64,000 nucleotides of DNA, taken from Corynebacterium auriscanis (GTDB lineage: Bacteria; Actinomycetota; Actinomycetes; Mycobacteriales; Mycobacteriaceae). Positions within the stretch are counted from its first letter, which is position 1. Each line of letters begins with the position of its first letter. The position numbers and the translations under genes were made by a program. The stretch is from positions 664,572 to 728,571 of the forward strand of contig NZ_CP047046.1 of assembly GCF_030408435.1 (NCBI RefSeq), read 5' to 3'. Under the pieces are notes generated by a model. That model searched no databases, was not told the DNA's origin, and was given only the letters and a program-made list of their open reading frames with translations. Of this stretch, positions 39,701 through 48,807 are shown one piece after another.

Positions 39701-40351
39701 GTGCGGGTCCTGGTGGCGTCGAGAAATAAAAAGAAACTAGCGGAGCTCAACCGACTGCTAGAGGCAGCAGAAGTGGCCGGCATCGAGCTGGTGAGTTTGG
39801 CGGAGGTGGAGGAATACCCTGAGACGCCCGAAACCGGGGCAACCTTCATCGATAATGCGAACATTAAAACTGCCGACGGTGTGCGGCACACCGGATTGCC
39901 AACAATTGCCGATGATTCCGGGTTGGCCGTGGATGAACTCAACGGTATGCCAGGTGTGCTGAGCGCGCGGTGGTGTGGCCGGCATGGCGATGACCAAGCT
40001 AATAATGATCTATTGCTGGCCCAGTTGTCCGATACACCCGATGAGCGGCGTGGGGCGCACTTCGTCTCGGCGTGCGTGTTGCAGCTGCCTAAGGAACTCG
40101 CTGACACACTGGGGATGCGCGAGATCTACGAGGTAGTCGGGCGCTGGGATGGACGCGTATTGCGCCAAGAGCAGGGTGAAAATGGATTTGGATACGATCC
40201 GCTGTTTAGCCCCGTGGAGCATCCAGGGAAATCCGCGGCTGAGTTGGCGCCGGCGCGAAAAGACGAGTTGTCTCACCGCGGAAAAGCACTGGCTCAACTG
40301 GTCACGGTGCTGGCGGAGCTGGCGGAAAAGAGTGCGAATTCTGCAGTATGA
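39701..40351 (+). CDS. rdgB: XTP/dITP pyrophosphatase (RdgB/HAM1)
   Basis: 216 residues. It removes non-canonical purine nucleoside triphosphates to protect DNA and RNA. Motifs include VASRNKKKLAEL at the N-terminus, the ADDSGLAVDELNGMPGVLSARW substrate loop and the GFGYDPLFSP segment. A GTG start follows GGAGGTATAGGTC, a good Shine-Dalgarno within the end of rph. Confidence 0.95.
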   Translation: MRVLVASRNKKKLAELNRLLEAAEVAGIELVSLAEVEEYPETPETGATFIDNANIKTADGVRHTGLPTIADDSGLAVDELNGMPGVLSARWCGRHGDDQANNDLLLAQLSDTPDERRGAHFVSACVLQLPKELADTLGMREIYEVVGRWDGRVLRQEQGENGFGYDPLFSPVEHPGKSAAELAPARKDELSHRGKALAQLVTVLAELAEKSANSAV

Positions 40352-40406
40352 TTAGGCAGAAAAGAAGTCAACCACCACTGCTGTAAGAAAGGATGCGTAA
40401 GTTCCC

Positions 40407-41768
40407 GTGACTGTATCGGGTAGCCCAGCTGGAATCGTCGACAACGCCCCCGCTGACCTGGAATGGATGGAGGACGTATACAAGTGGTTCCACGCCCACC
40501 CCGAGTTGTCCGGTGCGGAGGAACAGACAGCCAAGCGCATCCGTAAAGAATTAGAGCGGTTCCCAGATTGGCACATCACCCCGAACCTGGGTGGCTACGG
40601 CATTACTGCCGTGCTCCGCAACGGCGAGGGGCCCACAGTGTTGATGCGCGCGGATTTCGATGGATTGCCCGTTGCGGAGTCTACGGAAGTGGATTACGCC
40701 TCGAAGCATTCGCAGCTCAATGCCCAGGGTGAGCGTGTGCCCACGATGCACGCCTGTGGTCACGACCACCACACCACCAGTTTGCTGGGGGCGATGGCCG
40801 TGCTGGATTCGGTGCGCGATAAGTGGAGCGGCACTGTGGTCGCGTTGTTCCAGCCAGCGGAAGAGGCCTCAATTGGTGCCCACGGCATGGTGGCCGACGG
40901 GCTGACAAAGGCGATTCCGCACCCCGACGTGTGTTTGGCGCAGCACGTGGTGGCGGGGCCGGCGGGCACGGTGTACACCGCGCCGGGGCCGGTGATGACA
41001 TCCTCGACGACGATCGAAATCACCCTGTTTGGCCGTGGCGCGCATGCATCAATGCCCCACCGCTCGGTGGATCCGGTGGTGTTGGCAGCTGCGACGGTGA
41101 TGAAGCTGCAGACAATCGTCTCGCGTGAGGTGCCACCGAATAAGTTTGCGGTGATCACGGTGGCTTCGGTGGAGGCGGGTAAAGCCAATAACGTGATTCC
41201 CGATTCGGCTCGCATCGCGTTGAGCTGTCGCTTTTACGATGAGGACTTGCGCAAAAAGTGCGTAGAAGCCATCAAGCGCATTGTGCGTGCGGAGGCGATG
41301 GCGGCTGGGGCGGATCGTGATCCAGAATTCAAATTCGTGGGTCTTTTGGGGGCCACGGATAACACGGCTGAAGTCTACGACGTGATCCGTCCAGCGTTCG
41401 ACGAAGCATTTGGCGAAGATTCCGTAGAGATGGAGCCGTGGACGGCCTCCGAGGACTTCCCAGTAATCCCGAAGGCATTCGGTGCGCCCTATATGCTGTG
41501 GACTGTGGGTATTACACCTCGTGCGCAGTGGACTAGGGCCGAGAACTCGGGCCGGTTGGATATCGATATCCCCACGAACCACAACCCGGGTTTCCTGCCG
41601 GACCTCGGGACGTTGCGTACGTCGATGCGTGCCGCTGCAGTGGGAATCTTGTCCTGCCTAGCCCACGATTGGCCAGAGCGCGACAAGGCCAAACCCACGA
41701 TGGGCGCGGTTCCACCGACGGATGCGGAGATCGACGCAGTGGCAGTAGAAACAGCGCACGTCAACTAG
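40407..41768 (+). CDS. M20-family amidohydrolase (hippurate hydrolase/N-acyl amino acid hydrolase type)
   Basis: 453 residues of the M20D metallopeptidase group. The metal-binding signature MHACGHDHHTTSLLG and EEASIGAHGMVADGL (acidic metal ligand region) are present, with a dimerisation domain between about 200 and 310. It probably hydrolyses N-acyl amino acids or amino acid conjugates in the cytosol. In skin corynebacteria an M20 aminoacylase frees odour compounds from N-acyl-glutamine, but sequence alone does not show this is that enzyme. The start is a GTG with AAAGGA 14 bases upstream. Confidence 0.85.
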   Translation: MTVSGSPAGIVDNAPADLEWMEDVYKWFHAHPELSGAEEQTAKRIRKELERFPDWHITPNLGGYGITAVLRNGEGPTVLMRADFDGLPVAESTEVDYASKHSQLNAQGERVPTMHACGHDHHTTSLLGAMAVLDSVRDKWSGTVVALFQPAEEASIGAHGMVADGLTKAIPHPDVCLAQHVVAGPAGTVYTAPGPVMTSSTTIEITLFGRGAHASMPHRSVDPVVLAAATVMKLQTIVSREVPPNKFAVITVASVEAGKANNVIPDSARIALSCRFYDEDLRKKCVEAIKRIVRAEAMAAGADRDPEFKFVGLLGATDNTAEVYDVIRPAFDEAFGEDSVEMEPWTASEDFPVIPKAFGAPYMLWTVGITPRAQWTRAENSGRLDIDIPTNHNPGFLPDLGTLRTSMRAAAVGILSCLAHDWPERDKAKPTMGAVPPTDAEIDAVAVETAHVN

Positions 41769-41920
41769 GCCGGAGATATAGTCTATCGGGCGAGCTCACG
41801 CAAGCTTTGCCCGCACTAGGACGCGCCCGCTCCGAGCTCCTGCCGAGCTTCAGACGGTTCCGGCCCGCGTCGCGCTTCCCTGCGCCGCGGTCGTTTCGCG
41901 CTCGTGCCGGGCCAGCTTTT

Positions 41921-42277
41921 TTAGATGTGGAACTGGGCTTTTACTTCCTTGCGGCGGCGGTTTTCCACGTAGAAGCTCAAGAACGGGACCACACCAGCCA
42001 AGATAGTGGTGAGCCACTTCGTCGGCTCCCACCGCGCCTTTGTGCCCAAATCCAGGCACGCGATCATGTACACCATGAAAACCAAACCGTGCGCGGGCCC
42101 AATGAAAGCCAGCCAAGTTGGGAACTGATCTTGGCCGATGATCAAGTACTTGAAGATCATCTCCACAACCAAAATTAACAGCCAGATACCGGTGAAAAAC
42201 GCCGCGAACGAGTAAAACTTCAGCGACTTTGCAACCCTTTGCTGTCGCTGCGGCGTTACTACTGGGGTGTTAGACAT
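41921..42277 (-). CDS. DUF3817 membrane protein
   Basis: 118 residues with three predicted transmembrane helices (residues of about 20-45, 55-75 and 85-105). The segment FIGPAHGLVFMVYMIACLDLG matches the DUF3817 family, whose function is unknown. A second small membrane protein gene lies just upstream on the same strand, and the two are regularly adjacent in corynebacteria. Confidence 0.85.
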   Translation of the reverse strand: MSNTPVVTPQRQQRVAKSLKFYSFAAFFTGIWLLILVVEMIFKYLIIGQDQFPTWLAFIGPAHGLVFMVYMIACLDLGTKARWEPTKWLTTILAGVVPFLSFYVENRRRKEVKAQFHI

Positions 42278-42321
42278 CTGGAATTATTCTCCTGTGGTGG
42301 GTTGGTTTGCTGCGGGGAGGG

Positions 42322-42765
42322 CTACTCTTGGGCGTCTTCTTGACTTCTCGACGCCCCGCTTATCCGACGATCGCGCCGACGAGTGTCTTGCCAATGATCG
42401 CCAACGGGCTCCGTGCGCTGCGCGAAGAAATCATCAGGAACCTCTGTCATGGAGTTCTTCACCTCATCCGGAACAGCGGCCTCATCGTTGCCGAGGGCAC
42501 GTTCCTTTTCGTAGTGAATGTACTTGCGGTACGCCACCACGAAGAATACGCCGAACAACGGCCACTGGATTGCGTACCCCAAGTTTTGAAAAGTGCCACC
42601 GTTGGATTGCCACACATCCCATTGCCAGCGAGCCAAAAAGAGGGTGGCGATAACCGCGGCGATGAGGAAGGCAATCTGGACTATTCGAACGCGGAGGGGG
42701 AATGGGTTGCCCGTCTGCATAACGCGCACAGCGCGGGCATTATCTGGCTGCTGTGTATCGGCCAT
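42322..42765 (-). CDS. Small membrane protein of unknown function
   Basis: 147 residues with two probable transmembrane helices (about 27-45 and 64-80) and a long charged, Arg/Asp-rich C-terminal tail. I recognise no enzymatic motif. It is 44 bases upstream of the DUF3817 gene on the same strand and is followed upstream by tRNA-Leu, also on the minus strand. The pair probably forms a short transcription unit. A coryne-specific conserved protein is the most I can say. Confidence 0.7.
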   Translation of the reverse strand: MADTQQPDNARAVRVMQTGNPFPLRVRIVQIAFLIAAVIATLFLARWQWDVWQSNGGTFQNLGYAIQWPLFGVFFVVAYRKYIHYEKERALGNDEAAVPDEVKNSMTEVPDDFFAQRTEPVGDHWQDTRRRDRRISGASRSQEDAQE

Positions 42766-42814
42766 AATGAGAATTCTCCACGCCTGCCTTCATTCCAACA
42801 AGCTCGATGATGAG

Positions 42815-42896
<82 letters not shown>

Positions 42897-42964
42897 TAGC
42901 GTCCATGGCGGATGTAAGCCATGAACGCAGCAATATTAACACTTAGGTTAGCTACGGCGTAATC

Positions 42965-43053
42965 GCCGCCCGTTTAAGGCCTCGTGGGGATCGAAGTCGC
43001 CGCCTGTTTAAGGCCTCGTGGGGATCAAACCCGCCGGCCGCTTAAAGCTCTTT
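42965..43053. repeat. 34-bp tandem repeat running into the bcp 3' end
   Basis: Units start at 42965, 42999 and 43033 with GCCGCC-CGTTTAAGG. The first two units share CTCGTGGGGATC, while the third merges with the last codons of bcp (TTAAAGCTCTTTG on the plus strand). The TTAAGGCCTCGTG of the upstream copies is a diverged copy of that gene end, so the array seems to have grown from the stop-codon region. Confidence 0.75.
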
Positions 43054-43524
43054 GATGATGCGGGCAACGTGGCCGGTGGCCTTGACGTTGTACTTCGCGG
43101 TGTGGATGATCCCTTCTTCGTCGATAACGAAGGTCGAACGGATCACACCTTGCACGATCTTGCCGTAGTTCTTCTTCTCACCGAAGGCCCCGTACGCAGT
43201 CATAACAGACTTGTCCGCATCGGAGAGCAGTGGGAATGTCAGTTCGTACTTATCGCGGAACTTCGCCAGCGCCTCCACACTATCGGGGGAGATGCCAACG
43301 ACGTCGACGCGCTGATCGTTGAGTTCGGTCAAACTATCCCGGAAGTCACAGGCTTCGGTGGTGCATCCAGGGGTGTCAGCCTTGGGGTAGAAGTAGACGA
43401 TGACCTTGCGTCCGCGGAAATCGGAAAGGCTCACTTTTTCGCCTTTGTCATCGGTCAAAGAGAATTCTGGGGCGGGATCGCCTGGGGATAGCCGGATCTG
43501 GTCGTTAGTGCTTTCGGTGGTCAT
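43042..43524 (-). CDS. bcp: Peroxiredoxin, thioredoxin-dependent (BCP type)
   Basis: 160 residues, a bacterioferritin-comigratory-protein peroxiredoxin that reduces hydroperoxides. The peroxidatic cysteine is Cys54 in TPGCTTEACDF and the likely resolving cysteine is Cys59, the atypical 2-Cys pattern. The ATG at 43524 is favoured over a 23-residue longer frame that would run into the divergent DUF3618 promoter. There is no strong Shine-Dalgarno. Its end overlaps a tandem repeat. Confidence 0.93.
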   Translation of the reverse strand: MTTESTNDQIRLSPGDPAPEFSLTDDKGEKVSLSDFRGRKVIVYFYPKADTPGCTTEACDFRDSLTELNDQRVDVVGISPDSVEALAKFRDKYELTFPLLSDADKSVMTAYGAFGEKKNYGKIVQGVIRSTFVIDEEGIIHTAKYNVKATGHVARIIKEL

Positions 43525-43612
43525 GACAACCACAGTACGCGGGAATGATCTACAATGGCCGGGTAAAAGTTTGTTGAAAACATACGTAACCACATTTCAA
43601 GGGAGTATTTCC

Positions 43613-43891
43613 GTGGCCCGTAGTATCGATGCAATTCAGCGCGACATCGAGCGTTCGCGCAAGCAGCTCGCTAGGACTCTCGATGAGCTTGTCGTGCGCG
43701 CAGACCCGAAGAACCTGGCTGACGATGCTCGCGGTCAGGTCATGGACGTTGCCAAGGAGCCTAAGGTTCAGATGATCGTTGGCGGCGTGGTTGCTGGCAT
43801 CGTCCTGATTGGCGCGCTGGCAGCTGGTGCCAAGCGTAAGGAGAAGAAGCAGATTAAGGAGATCCAGCGCCTTCTCGCTGCTACCCGCTAA
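43613..43891 (+). CDS. DUF3618 membrane-associated protein
   Basis: A 92-residue protein: an N-terminal amphipathic helix (IDAIQRDIERSRKQLARTLDEL), a short linker, one transmembrane helix (MIVGGVVAGIVLIGALAAGA) and a lysine-rich tail. This is the DUF3618 family, of unknown function but common in actinobacteria. The GTG start follows AAGGGAG. It is divergent from bcp and precedes an AbrB-type transporter. Confidence 0.88.
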   Translation: MARSIDAIQRDIERSRKQLARTLDELVVRADPKNLADDARGQVMDVAKEPKVQMIVGGVVAGIVLIGALAAGAKRKEKKQIKEIQRLLAATR

Positions 43892-43927
43892 TTCCGGCTT
43901 CGGCTGGGATAGTGCAGCAGTATTGAG

Positions 43928-45073
43928 TTGTACAGCGGATTGATCAAAGCGACGAGGCCGAAATCCACCCCGTTGTGGCACCTTGGTGTGCTCACCGGGG
44001 TTTCCGTGTTGGGAGCCTTACTAGGACAACGCATCGGTGTGCCAGCGGCTTTTATCTTCAGCTTTCTGCTGGTGTTCGGCTGCTATGCGATATTCGCCGA
44101 TCGGCAAATCACTCCGCCCAAAAAGGTCATGACTCCAGCGCAGGTCGTTATCGCCTTATTGTGCAGCGCGCCGCTGACTACTCTTCCCACCAGCCAGATC
44201 GCTCACTACGCGCTTCCCACCACACTGTCGCTCGTGGTCACGTTTATCGTTTGTGGTTTCGCCGCGTGGTCGTTGGTTCGGGTGAACCGACAGTCCCCAG
44301 CCACCAGTGTGCTCGCCACGCTTGCGGGGGGAGCCAGTGCGATGGTGATGCTTTCTCGGGAGCTGAATGCCGATACCCGCTTTGTCACGCTCACACAGTA
44401 TCTGCGGCTTTCCGTGGTGGTGTTCACTTTGCCGGCTTTCGTCAGCTTGCTTTCTGGCCTCGGGGATTCGTCAGCGGGGATCAGCGGGGCGTCGGGTAAA
44501 AAAGATGCGATAGCGGGGCTGGCGACCAGCTGGCAAGGCCTAATGGGGTGTGTGGTGGCCGGTCTAACGGTGTGGGCGTTCACGAAGGTTACGGCGGGGT
44601 GGTTCACCGTGAGCTCGCCATACCTGCTGCTGACAATCGCATTTTCGGTGGTGGCCGTGAAGCTTTTGGGGGTACCGGGAGAGTTTATTACGCCAACGGG
44701 TGTGCTGGTGGATGCCGCGTACGCCATCATTGGTGTGCAGGCCGGTGGCACTTTGACCAAGGGAGCGCTGCGGCAATTCGCGCAGGCTCTGCCGGTGATC
44801 TTCGGGGTGATCGCTTTGATGATCGGCTCGTCGCTGGCAGCCGCATGGGTGATTGCGACAGTGTGGGGAGATACGCTGCTTGATGCATACTTGGCGACCG
44901 TGCCCGGTGGGGTTTATGCCGTGTTGGCTTTTGCCCACGAATCTGGCGGCGATCCACTGGTCACGGTGGTACAGGTCATGCGGGTGATTGCCATGTTGGT
45001 CGTGGGAGCTTATGCGCCGCAGATTGTTTCTTTTATTTCTCGACGCCACGCTGCCCCACCCCCGCGATCGTGA
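43928..45073 (+). CDS. AbrB-family (DUF/PF05145-type) membrane protein
   Basis: 381 residues with about ten transmembrane helices and the glycine-rich ATLAGGASAMVMLSRELNAD signature of the AbrB/ammonia monooxygenase-like membrane family. Despite the name it is not a DNA-binding AbrB. The function is uncertain, perhaps transport. The start (TTG at 43928) is weakly supported and could be further in. It follows the DUF3618 gene closely. Confidence 0.75.
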   Translation: MYSGLIKATRPKSTPLWHLGVLTGVSVLGALLGQRIGVPAAFIFSFLLVFGCYAIFADRQITPPKKVMTPAQVVIALLCSAPLTTLPTSQIAHYALPTTLSLVVTFIVCGFAAWSLVRVNRQSPATSVLATLAGGASAMVMLSRELNADTRFVTLTQYLRLSVVVFTLPAFVSLLSGLGDSSAGISGASGKKDAIAGLATSWQGLMGCVVAGLTVWAFTKVTAGWFTVSSPYLLLTIAFSVVAVKLLGVPGEFITPTGVLVDAAYAIIGVQAGGTLTKGALRQFAQALPVIFGVIALMIGSSLAAAWVIATVWGDTLLDAYLATVPGGVYAVLAFAHESGGDPLVTVVQVMRVIAMLVVGAYAPQIVSFISRRHAAPPPRS

Positions 45074-45092
45074 CTAGGAGTTGGGGTGGTTT

Positions 45093-46118
45093 CTAAGCGA
45101 ACCATTCCTGTGCCAGCAGATCCATCGAGCGCAGTGATTGTTCGGTGGATGGGGACTGCAAGGAAATCATCAGCTCGTCCGCGCGGGCGGTTTCGGCGAA
45201 ACGATCCAGGTATGCGCCTACTTGATCCGGTGTGCCTACCGCGGAGTAGTGCAACATCTGCAGGATTTGCTGGCCCGCGGGGGAGTCGATGAGCATATCC
45301 AGTTCTTCTTCGCTGAGGGAACGGCCACGGCCGGCCATGACGCGGACGCGGTTACGGCAGACTTCCTCAAATTGTTTCTCGGCTTCGGCTTGGGTGCCGG
45401 CAGCGGTCACGTTGACGGCTGCAACCACGTAGGGCTCAGGGTGGCGGGCAGAGGGCTGATAGGTACTGCGGTAGACTTCCACAGCTTGCTCCAGCGCGGC
45501 GGGTGCAAAGTGCGAGGCGAAGCTGTAGGGCAGGCCCAGTTTCGCGGCTAGCTGAGCGCCAAACAGGGATGAGCCAAGTATGTAGAGGGGCACATTTGTG
45601 CCCTGGCCTGGGACTGCCGTCACCCCAGGGATGGCAGATTCACGACCGAAGTACGCCGCCAGTTCTTGCACATCCTGCGGGAAACGGTCTGCAGCGCCGG
45701 GGGATCGGCGGAGGGCTTGAACTGTCCTTTGATCCGTACCGGGGGCGCGGCCCAGGCCGAGGTCAATGCGACCGGGATAGAGCTCCGCGAGGGTGCCGAA
45801 TTGCTCGGCGATGACCAGCGGGGAGTGATTGGGAAGCATCACACCGCCGGCGCCCAAGTTGATGTGGCTGGTGTGAGCACCCACATGGGAAATCAGGACA
45901 GCTGGGGAGGAGCTGGCGATGGACTTCATGTTGTGGTGCTCGGCGTACCAAATGCGCTTGTATCCTAAGCGCTCAGCGTTCTGAGCCAGCTGCACCGAAC
46001 GGCGGAATGCATCTGAGGGGCGCTCCCCCTTATAGACCGTCGCGAAATCGATGAGCGAGAGCGGAATCTGGTTCCGGCCGCGCGGCGAATCGGTCGAGGG
46101 TGCAGATGCATTCGTCAT
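45093..46118 (-). CDS. LLM-class flavin-dependent oxidoreductase (luciferase-like)
   Basis: 341 residues of the bacterial luciferase-like monooxygenase fold. The N-terminal PLSLIDFATVYKG and YAEHHNMKSIASSSPAVL are typical, and LGLGRAPGTD matches the flavin-binding region of the MsnO8-type subgroup. It would use reduced FMN and oxygen on an unknown substrate. AGGAGAAACC precedes the ATG. A flavin reductase gene lies about 10 kb away but is not linked. Confidence 0.9.
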   Translation of the reverse strand: MTNASAPSTDSPRGRNQIPLSLIDFATVYKGERPSDAFRRSVQLAQNAERLGYKRIWYAEHHNMKSIASSSPAVLISHVGAHTSHINLGAGGVMLPNHSPLVIAEQFGTLAELYPGRIDLGLGRAPGTDQRTVQALRRSPGAADRFPQDVQELAAYFGRESAIPGVTAVPGQGTNVPLYILGSSLFGAQLAAKLGLPYSFASHFAPAALEQAVEVYRSTYQPSARHPEPYVVAAVNVTAAGTQAEAEKQFEEVCRNRVRVMAGRGRSLSEEELDMLIDSPAGQQILQMLHYSAVGTPDQVGAYLDRFAETARADELMISLQSPSTEQSLRSMDLLAQEWFA

Positions 46119-46147
46119 AATTGGTTTCTCCTATTATCCAGGTGCCG

Positions 46148-46168
46148 TTAAGTAGGTGTTTTTACTTA
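46148..46168. promoter_or_regulatory. Operator-like inverted repeat upstream of the LLM oxidoreductase
   Basis: TTAAGTA and TACTTA arms separated by 8 bases lie 30 bases upstream of the oxidoreductase start, with a direct repeat of the element AGGTG on either side. It could be a repressor site or part of the promoter; no family can be assigned. Confidence 0.3.
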
Positions 46169-46210
46169 GGTGCTGTATGCATAACCAACTATAAGTTCGT
46201 AGTATTCCTG

Positions 46211-46262
46211 GCCCCGGGTGCGGTGGGTGAACGGTTGCCCCGGGTGCGGTGGGTGAACCGTT
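46211..46262. repeat. 26-bp tandem duplication touching the protease stop
   Basis: GCCCCGGGTGCGGTGGGTGAAC occurs at 46211 and 46237 with a period of 26. The second copy ends in the stop codon of the protease gene (GGTTAG on the plus strand), so the unit seems to have copied the gene's end. Confidence 0.8.
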
Positions 46263-47133
46263 AGAAGCTCGAAAGGCGCGCGCTAAGGTTCGCACCTGGT
46301 CGAGTGGGGGCCTGGTTCGAGGCCGGTTTGATACCCGTTGTTTCCCGTACCCAATCGGCGTAGTGCTGCACGTCGACGGCCTTGGACTCTGCGTATGGAT
46401 CGGCCCAGACGGAGTGCGACCCAATGACATTGACGCCCATGATTCGCCCCTTGTCGTCGAACACTGGGCCGCCGGAATCACCGTGGTTCGATCCACCGGT
46501 CACTCCGCGCATCACGAAGACGTGTCCCGCGTTGATGTGATCTTCTTGTCCAATCACTTTGAGTTCAGCCTTTCGCAGCCATGTGACGGGCGCGTCTTGG
46601 AATCCTTTGCCGTAACCGTAGAGTTCCACTTTCTGGTCTTTGACAAACGGATGGTTATCCAAGAGCGTTGGGTAGTTGTGGAGCTGGTGGGCGGTGGCGA
46701 CGTGCAGTAGTGCAATGTCTGCGTGAGAGTGCTTGACGTACTTGTCCACCCGGGTTGCCGCGCCGGGTTGTTCCTTGTTGTTGGAGTAGAACACCTTGAG
46801 GACATCCACTGGAACGTCGGGGGAGGAGTAGGTTTCACCCTCCACACAGTGCGCAGCGGTCAGAATCCATTGATCGTTGAGTGCTGTGCCCGTGCAGCGG
46901 TGCGGGGTTCCATCGGGCTTGTCGTAAATGTGGATTTGGACGACATCGGGACGAGTGGCCTTTTCACCTTTCGAAATCGCTTGAGCGGCAGGAATCTCGG
47001 GTAGAGCTGAACCTGTCACCACCGTGATCGTGAAAAGCACCGCGGTGGCAATGGAGCCCAGCGCTGCGTTCTTTGCGTGGGTGCGGTTCTTACGGCAGAG
47101 GGGATTGATTCGATGTAGAAAGGTGCTCACCAT
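46261..47133 (-). CDS. Secreted trypsin-like serine protease
   Basis: 290 residues. A signal peptide (residues of about 22-52, ending AQA-ISKGE) is followed by a chymotrypsin-fold domain. The catalytic triad is His95 (LTAAHC), Asp139 (SHADIALLH) and Ser220 (HGDSGGPV), and a Cys80/Cys96 pair is likely bridged. A short disordered C-terminal tail contains RPGANLSAR. It should cut proteins outside the cell. The N-terminal ATG has GGAGATGA upstream. It lies at the edge of the accessory island. Confidence 0.93.
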   Translation of the reverse strand: MVSTFLHRINPLCRKNRTHAKNAALGSIATAVLFTITVVTGSALPEIPAAQAISKGEKATRPDVVQIHIYDKPDGTPHRCTGTALNDQWILTAAHCVEGETYSSPDVPVDVLKVFYSNNKEQPGAATRVDKYVKHSHADIALLHVATAHQLHNYPTLLDNHPFVKDQKVELYGYGKGFQDAPVTWLRKAELKVIGQEDHINAGHVFVMRGVTGGSNHGDSGGPVFDDKGRIMGVNVIGSHSVWADPYAESKAVDVQHYADWVRETTGIKPASNQAPTRPGANLSARLSSF

Positions 47134-47414
47134 TCATCTCCATGGCAATAGTTCGGTTAAATGAAAACTATTGTAGATAATGCAGGGGGTGGAGATGTGT
47201 TGGGTCTTACTTAAGGACGGTGGCGGCCGACGGTCTCGATAATCAAATAGTTTCTTTCGTTCAATGCGGCGCGCAATTCGGCAATTGACCAGGGGGTTTA
47301 TGCCGAGTATGCGGTGCGATCAACGTGATCTCGCTCCTGTGCAGCGTGTTGCCCAGTAACATGTGGTTCACTCTAGGTCTTCAGCATGAGCTGGGATTGG
47401 TGGCCCTTCCGGAT
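47134..47414. other. Protease upstream region and ISL3 left flank
   Basis: These 281 bases hold the presumed protease promoter and the left margin of the decayed ISL3-type element. The segment around 47155-47185 is AT-rich (AAAACTATTGTAGATAATG), which could provide a -10 region. I see no gene. Confidence 0.5.
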
Positions 47415-48776
47415 TTAGAGTGCGTTGATCCTGCCCTGCAGCTGTCCGGAGTGGATCAGTGACCGCAAGATGTAGTGGTTGAGATTCCTGAAACCCAGTG
47501 CGATGCCGCGCAGGTGCTCGAGCCGTCCGTTGATCGCCTCGACCGGACCATTGGATGCGCCGGTATCGAAGTACGCGAGGATCTCGGCCCGGCGTTTCCA
47601 CATTGTCCGGCCCAGCTGGCCGAGCTCCTGGACCCCGGCCGGGGTGACCTTTCCGGATCCGGCACATCACCTTGTACATCCAGCGCTTCCCGACCCGACG
47701 GTCGGGATGCTCATACGCTGCGATGATGTCCTGATACACCCAGTGGGTGACGTCGACCGCGGTGTGCCGCTCGTCAGCGAACACCGCGTCCAGCTTCGCT
47801 TTCTGCTTGTCGGTCAACAGTCCCATCCGGGTCAACAAGATCCGACGCACCCCGTACAGAAGATCCCCTGACCTGCCGCGATGCCCGCACGTGTCCTGCT
47901 GGATCCGTTGCCGGGTCACAGTGAGCTTGTCAGCGGCCAGATGCACCACATGGAACGGATCCATCACCTTCCTCGCTGTGGGCAGCTGCTCGGTGGTGGC
48001 GGTGTGGTAACCGGCGAACCTATCCATCGCCACGACTTTCACCCGGTCACGGAAGGACTTCTCCCGGGCGGCGAGCCAGCGACGCAACACCTCAGCGGAC
48101 CGGCCCGGCACCATGTCCAGCAGCCGGGCAGGCCCGGTGCCATCCACGTTGGGGGTCAGATCGACGATGACGGTGACGAAGCCGGGGTGCCGTCGCCGCG
48201 GCGGTGTTTCCACTTGTGCTCATCGACCCCCAGCACGCGGACGCCGGCCAGGTGGGTGGGATCGGAGTAGACCAGCTCACGGGCCTGATCCAGGGCAACC
48301 TGGTTGACCAGATCCCACCCGATGCCCAGGGACGTCGAGATCACGGCAACACTCATCCGGTCGATGGCCAGGCGTTGGAGGATCCAGCGCGTGGCGAGCG
48401 GGCGGTGAGCTTGGCTTTCGGCTTCGCGCACGTCAGTTGCTGCTGGAAAATCTTCACCGTGCACGCGGTGTTGGTGCAGGTCAACCGTGGTACCCGGATC
48501 CGTAACCGGGTGGGATGCCCGACGACGGGCAGGTCGACGAGCTGCCGGACCCGGTGATCACGCAGCCGCCCTTCCATCCCGCAGGTTGTGCACGAGGGGT
48601 CCACGGTGGCCGGGCGGCAGGTGATCCACGTGTGGTGTTCATCGATCGCGGCACCGGTGATCGTCAGGCCGAGTTCGACGGTGCGGATGATGGTGTCAGC
48701 GACAACAGACGTAGAATCGGGCATAGGTCCTCGGGGCGAAAGATGGTTGTGTGGTAACTCCCATCTTCGCACCGGG
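47373..48776 (-). mobile_element. Decayed ISL3-family insertion sequence
   Basis: The interval contains a broken ISL3 transposase. Possible degenerate terminal repeats are GGTCTTCAGCATGAGCTGGG at the left and GGTCCCCGGTGCGAAGATGG read inward from the right. They share GGTC, a GA within a few bases and the GGGA that follows, but the match is weak, so the ends are approximate. No target-site duplication is clear. Confidence 0.55.
47415..48724 (-). pseudogene. ISL3-family transposase, frameshifted in several places
   Basis: Reading frames at 48353-48724, 48156-48464 and 47368-48213, and a C-terminal piece at 47415-47603, together cover an almost complete ISL3 transposase. The first piece has the zinc-ribbon cysteines (CTTCGMEGR) and a HTH-like region. 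The second carries the start of the DDE domain with VLGVDEHKW. The third has AMDRFAGYHTATTEQL and MDPFHVVHLAADKL, and the last piece has the motif GPVEAINGRLEHLRGIALGF with the glutamate. At least three frame changes break the chain, so it is inactive. Confidence 0.9.
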
Positions 48777-48807
48777 GACCCCTATATCTTGTGGTGGGTC
48801 CCGACTC

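Noticed and set aside
42940..42960. A TTAGGTTAG sequence as a DtxR box before tRNA-Leu
   Set aside because: Only the left half of the consensus is present; the right half (CTACGGCGTAA) does not match.
43928..45073. Calling the AbrB-family membrane protein a transcription regulator
   Set aside because: The name comes from an old family title. The sequence is a polytopic membrane protein with no DNA-binding fold.
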